Assembly (NCBI GenBank): GCA_026075535.2
Contig: AP026539.1
Location: 6,820,001 to 6,884,000, forward strand
Direction of reading: 5' to 3'
Origin: Tricholoma matsutake
Taxonomy: Eukaryota > Basidiomycota > Agaricomycetes > Agaricales > Tricholomataceae
DNA length: 64,000 nucleotides
The number at the start of each line of letters is the position of its first letter. The stretch's first letter is position 1. The notes below the pieces were generated by a model. The model was not told where the DNA came from. It made no database searches and saw nothing but the letters and a program-made list of their open reading frames with translations. Made by a program: the position numbers and the translations under genes. This document shows positions 60,256 to 64,000 of this stretch, piece after piece.

Positions 60256-63200
60256 CTAAGTTTGAATCTCAAAAGTAATTCCGAGAGAGTCTCTAAATTT
60301 CCTGAATAGGACGGCGCCAAGGTTCTTTGTGAACATGTCAGCCGGATTATCACTTCCAGGAATGAAAACGACTGTGACTTTGTCTTTTTCTATGCATTCG
60401 CGGGTGTAGTGGTAGCGAATGTCTATATGTTTGGTCCTTCTTTCCTGAACTGGATTTGATCCAATAAAGATGGATCCCTGATTATCAGCGCAGATTGGTA
60501 CGCACTTCAGTGTATATCCAAGTTCCTGGAATAAGGACTCTATCCACACTATCTGCCGACAAGTGTCAGAGAGAGCCATATATTCGGCTTCTGTGGATGA
60601 CAGTGCTACAGTTTTTTGTAAATGGGACTGCCAGCACACAATGCCACTCGCCAGAGTAGCAAAGTAACCCATTGTAGATTGGCGCTTGACAGTGTCAGCT
60701 GCCCAATCAGAATCTGTGAAGGCCTGCAGCCCCTCGGATTTCTCTCCATCATAGACTATACTGTACTTCTGGGTTCCCACCAGATAGTGCATTATGTACA
60801 TTGCTTTGTCTAGATGTTCTTGGCTAGGATTAGCCGAGAATTGCGACATCTTGATTACTGCATAAGTGATATCAGGTCGCATTCCGAGCATCAGATACAA
60901 TAAAGATCCGATCACAGACTGATATTTCGATCTAAGCACCGCGTTTGGCATCGCTGTGTTCTCCGATGGTTTGTAGCCAGTCGGGAGCAGAGTGGGGGCA
61001 ACTTTGGCATTTGTCATCTCGAACCTCTCGAGCACTTTGGTGAGATATTCTGTTTGATCGAGTTTGACTTTTGTAGCGGTCTGGGTGATGCGCATGCCTA
61101 AGAATTCCATGACTTTTTCAGTACTACGGCACTCCCAATGCTTCAGGCAAGCATTCTTCTTTTCATCCACAAGTTTCTTGTTCTTGCCCATGAACAAGCC
61201 ATTGTCAACATAGACTAGCGCAATAATGATGCTGCCTGTCTTAGGATCCTTGTGTATGAAGATGCCGGCATCGGAGCTGGCGCGCACAAACCCAATGGTG
61301 CGCATAAATGCCTCTAGCTCTTTCCACCATGCTAGTGAAGCCTGTTTAAGGCCATACAATGCTCGGCGTAAGCGCTTTACTTTGTGCTCTTTACCCTCGA
61401 GTCTGAAACCCTCGGGTTGATCCATATAGATCTCCTCATCAAGTTTGCCATATAAAAATGCGGTTTTTACATCTAGACCGGTCATATACATGCCTTCTAG
61501 AGATGCAAGGGCAAACATGAGGCGTACGGTCTCGTAGCAGACTACTGGTGAGAAAATCTCATCAAAGTCAACGCCTTCGACTTGTGAAAAGCCTTTGGCC
61601 ACGAGTCTGGCTCGTTTTCTTCCGTCCGATTTTATGGAGAAAACCCATCTATTTTTGATCGTTTTCCAATCATGTGGAAGATCGACGATATCATAGACTT
61701 GTCACTTGCGAAGAGCCTCTAACTCTTCACGACAAGCCTGTTTCCACTCAAGTTGCTGCTGCCGGGGTAGGCGCGCAATATTGTGAAATTGGTTTGGAAC
61801 TAGGCTTTTTCCACTTGATGGTGTGACTGCTTTTGATAACAGCCAGTGGATAAGCTCATCTCCACCTTCCTTGGTTATCTTTTTAATATAACCTGCTTCG
61901 TCCGGTTCCCCCATTGGGTAATCATGTTCTTGATTATTGGAATCGGGCACACTCTCATGGGGTGCCGAACTCGGTCCAGCAACTGGTTCTTGCTGTTGAG
62001 GTCGTGGTCGTGTTCAGTTATGATCCAAATCTTGACCCACAGACTTCTTCCAATATCGATCACGTGCAATGTCTCTCTCTATGTCAGAGGGGAGTCGCTG
62101 TTCTCCATAGGTATTGCCGGGACAGTTTGGGATTTTCCTCTGCCTGCCTGATCGACGGGGTAATTGCTGCCATTCCTGTTGATCTTCACATCTTGGATGA
62201 AAGTCCTCAGTGTTAACTGGAGGCGGCGGAGGAGGAGCGTTAGTTGCATCGTCATGTGCCCTTTGCTCACTTGGCAAATCATCATCATCATCTTCTAATG
62301 ATGGAGGAAGGGGCGGATTTTGTGGCGGTATAGGGTCATCGCCATCCATTCCAGATGAGTGGTCGTCATCTTCTGGTTCTGGAGGTGGAAAATCACCAAG
62401 GTCTGTCTTGGCAGGAGTTTTAGCTCCGGGACAGCATGGGAACATCGTTTCATCAAATAGTGCCATGGCACCAATGAATATTGCGCCATTTTGTCGCATG
62501 AAACAATATGCTTTAATGCCATCTTCTACTCCAAGGTACGTCATTAACTCCGATCGAGGAGATAATGTTGTTGGACATTTTTCCTTTGGTAGATAGACAT
62601 AAGCACCGCAACCGAAGACCTTCAGATTGTTTAGATCTGGGCGGACCTTTGTCAGGTCCTCAAAAGGTGTCAGCCATTTCAGGCGCCTTATTGGGGTTCG
62701 GTTGTATAAATGTGTTGCATGTTCTATGCAAAATTCCCACCATGATTGTGGTAGACAAGCGGTGAATCGCAAGGTTTGCGACTTTTCCATTATTGTCCTT
62801 ATGGCGCGCTCTGCGCGCCTGTTCTGTTGATGAACATGGGGTGCAGACATCTCTATTTTGATGCCTAAGTCCTTGAGCTGTTTTTGTAGCTCACGATCCT
62901 TGAACTCCCCCCCTGGATCGACACGCTAGTGCTTGATTGTAGCGCCATATTGGGTTTTAGCCATCGCTTGAAATTGTCTAATCGCTGCAGCAGCGTCAGA
63001 TTTCTTTCTGAGACATTGGACCCAAATATGTGATGTTTTGTCATCCAGAAATACAATGAAGTATTTATGTTTGTGGTACGATAGTACTGGGAGTTCCTTT
63101 AGGTCGGAATGTATTAATTCAAAGGATTTGTCAGCTCGTGAGTCTGACTCGGGAAAAGATTTTGAGGTCATTTTCCCTTCTGCACACCCTGGACATATAA

Positions 63201-64000
63201 TTTTGTCTTTAGGAATAATTAAATTCCTTGGGAATTTTATGGTGCTTTTAGGCATTTTCCCTAGCGCCTCTTTGGATGGGTGTCCAAGTCGCCTATGCCA
63301 AGTCAAGTAGTCAGCAACATAAATGGTCGCGACATTAACCTTTTTGGTGCTCAATATATGAGTCCGAGCCCAATAGATCGTGTCATTCCTCCTTAGAGGG
63401 ACACAATGCATGATTGGGTTTCCATGCTCGATAAATGAAATGTGTGCGGAGGAACCACGCACATCACTTCCATCTTGTAAAAAGACCCCCATTGACATCA
63501 ATCGAGTATTAATGTCGGGTATGTAGTAGACGGGGTATAACCGTGTTTCACGCGTCTCTGACTTCCCGTGACATACTACCTGGTGTTTAATGAAGACTGC
63601 TCCTTTTCCTACTATATGAGTAGTACCAGTGGCCGTTTGGACCAAGGTAGAGTCCTTTCTTGGTAAAGGCTCGTAAGAAGCGAAATCTTTTATTTCATCA
63701 GTGAAGTGTTTTGATGCGCCTGAATCCATGATCCAGTCGGCACCTTTCTTACAATCTCCCTTTGCACACATAGCACATATATTAAGATCTAAATAATTCC
63801 ATGATACATTTAATAGCGGTAAAATTTCACATGAAAAGTTCGCTGTATTCATAGGAATATTAATCTTAGTGCTTGTGGCAGGGAAAAGGACTGACCTGTT
63901 ATCATACGCCCCTGTATCAAGGGGTTCATCGACAAGCATTTTGTCGACGGCTTTCCACAGTTCCTCATCAGACACCGGAGGTTCAGATCCGAGGGAGACG
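60256..64000 (-). pseudogene. Copia element 2 pol: protease, integrase, RT, RNase H (broken)
   Basis: From the window end downward: protease (WIMDSGASKHFT), GAG-pre-integrase (LTWHRRLGHPSKEAL, CPGCAEGKM), integrase core (LIHSDLKELPVLSYHK, HVHQQNRRAERAIRTIM), a Pro/Asp-rich linker, RT (MAKGFSQVEGVDFDEIFSP, LDVKTAFLYGKL) and RNase H (SSTEAEYMALS, ADNQGSIF). Stops lie at 62926-62928 (TAG), 62014-62016 (TGA) and 61702-61704 (TGA; element 1 has CGA there). The RT catalytic box reads YVDN, not YVDD. So this copy is long but should be inactive. Confidence 0.88.

Larger units (their letters stand above)
59950..64000 (-). mobile_element. Ty1/copia element 2, long copy, runs off the window
   Basis: This minus-strand relative of the element at 53356 retains the protease, integrase, RT and RNase H. 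Its 3' LTR is 59950-60223 (274 bp, TGTTG...CAACA), preceded on the minus strand by the same purine tract. It sits inside the gypsy gag. The bases next to the LTR are AATGG; the matching target duplication would lie beyond 64000. Confidence 0.88.

Overview
The window looks like nuclear DNA of a mushroom-forming basidiomycete (Agaricomycetes). Genes carry many short GT-AG introns of about 47-60 nt, with CTAAC/CTGAC-like branch sites. Several genes are full-length fungal housekeeping genes. The accessory genes (Crinkler-type Ubl proteins with an HNH-like tail, a DUF6698-like gene, a C2HC hypothetical family) are typical of agaric genomes. The exon joins given below were worked out by hand from reading phase and splice sites; nothing was run.

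Layout. (1) 1-9.2 kb: an accessory cluster of Crinkler-like genes. A truncated, nonsense-broken copy on the minus strand faces two near-identical plus-strand copies, and four short relics of the same exon lie further on. (2) 6.4-12.6 kb: a pair of paralogous minus-strand C2HC-motif genes (one broken) and an intact eight-exon DUF6698-like gene. (3) 12.9-14.1 kb: a diverged tandem repeat with a unit of about 200 bp. (4) 14.6-43.9 kb: the conserved core, holding a SAM methyltransferase, dihydroxyacetone kinase, a decayed GH18 chitinase, a JTB-like membrane protein, SRP19, a type-B carboxylesterase, the cohesin regulator PDS5, the NatA subunit NAA15, HMG-CoA reductase and a GNAT acetyltransferase. 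(5) 44.3-64 kb: a transposon-rich arm. It holds a LINE with the domain order endonuclease-RNase H-RT, a gypsy-type LTR piece, a short Ty1/copia element with matching LTRs and a 5-bp target duplication, a long array of small DNA hairpins, and a Ty3/gypsy gag cut by a second, longer Ty1/copia copy that runs off the window end.

How the genes relate. The core genes are unrelated housekeeping functions: sterol synthesis, cohesion, co-translational acetylation, SRP targeting and glycerol/dihydroxyacetone metabolism. Two pairs are tightly divergent and probably share promoters: JTB-like/SRP19 (199 bp between start codons) and PDS5/NAA15 (104 bp). The repeated genes and transposons share one kind of damage, CGA codons turned into TGA. 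Where two copies can be compared directly, the change is C to T at CpG, which suggests cytosine-methylation-driven mutation of repeats.

Most unusual items: the hairpin array at about 56.2-58.7 kb, with repeated units and compensating stem changes; the LINE with RNase H between endonuclease and RT; and the double-Ubl plus HNH-like Crinkler family.
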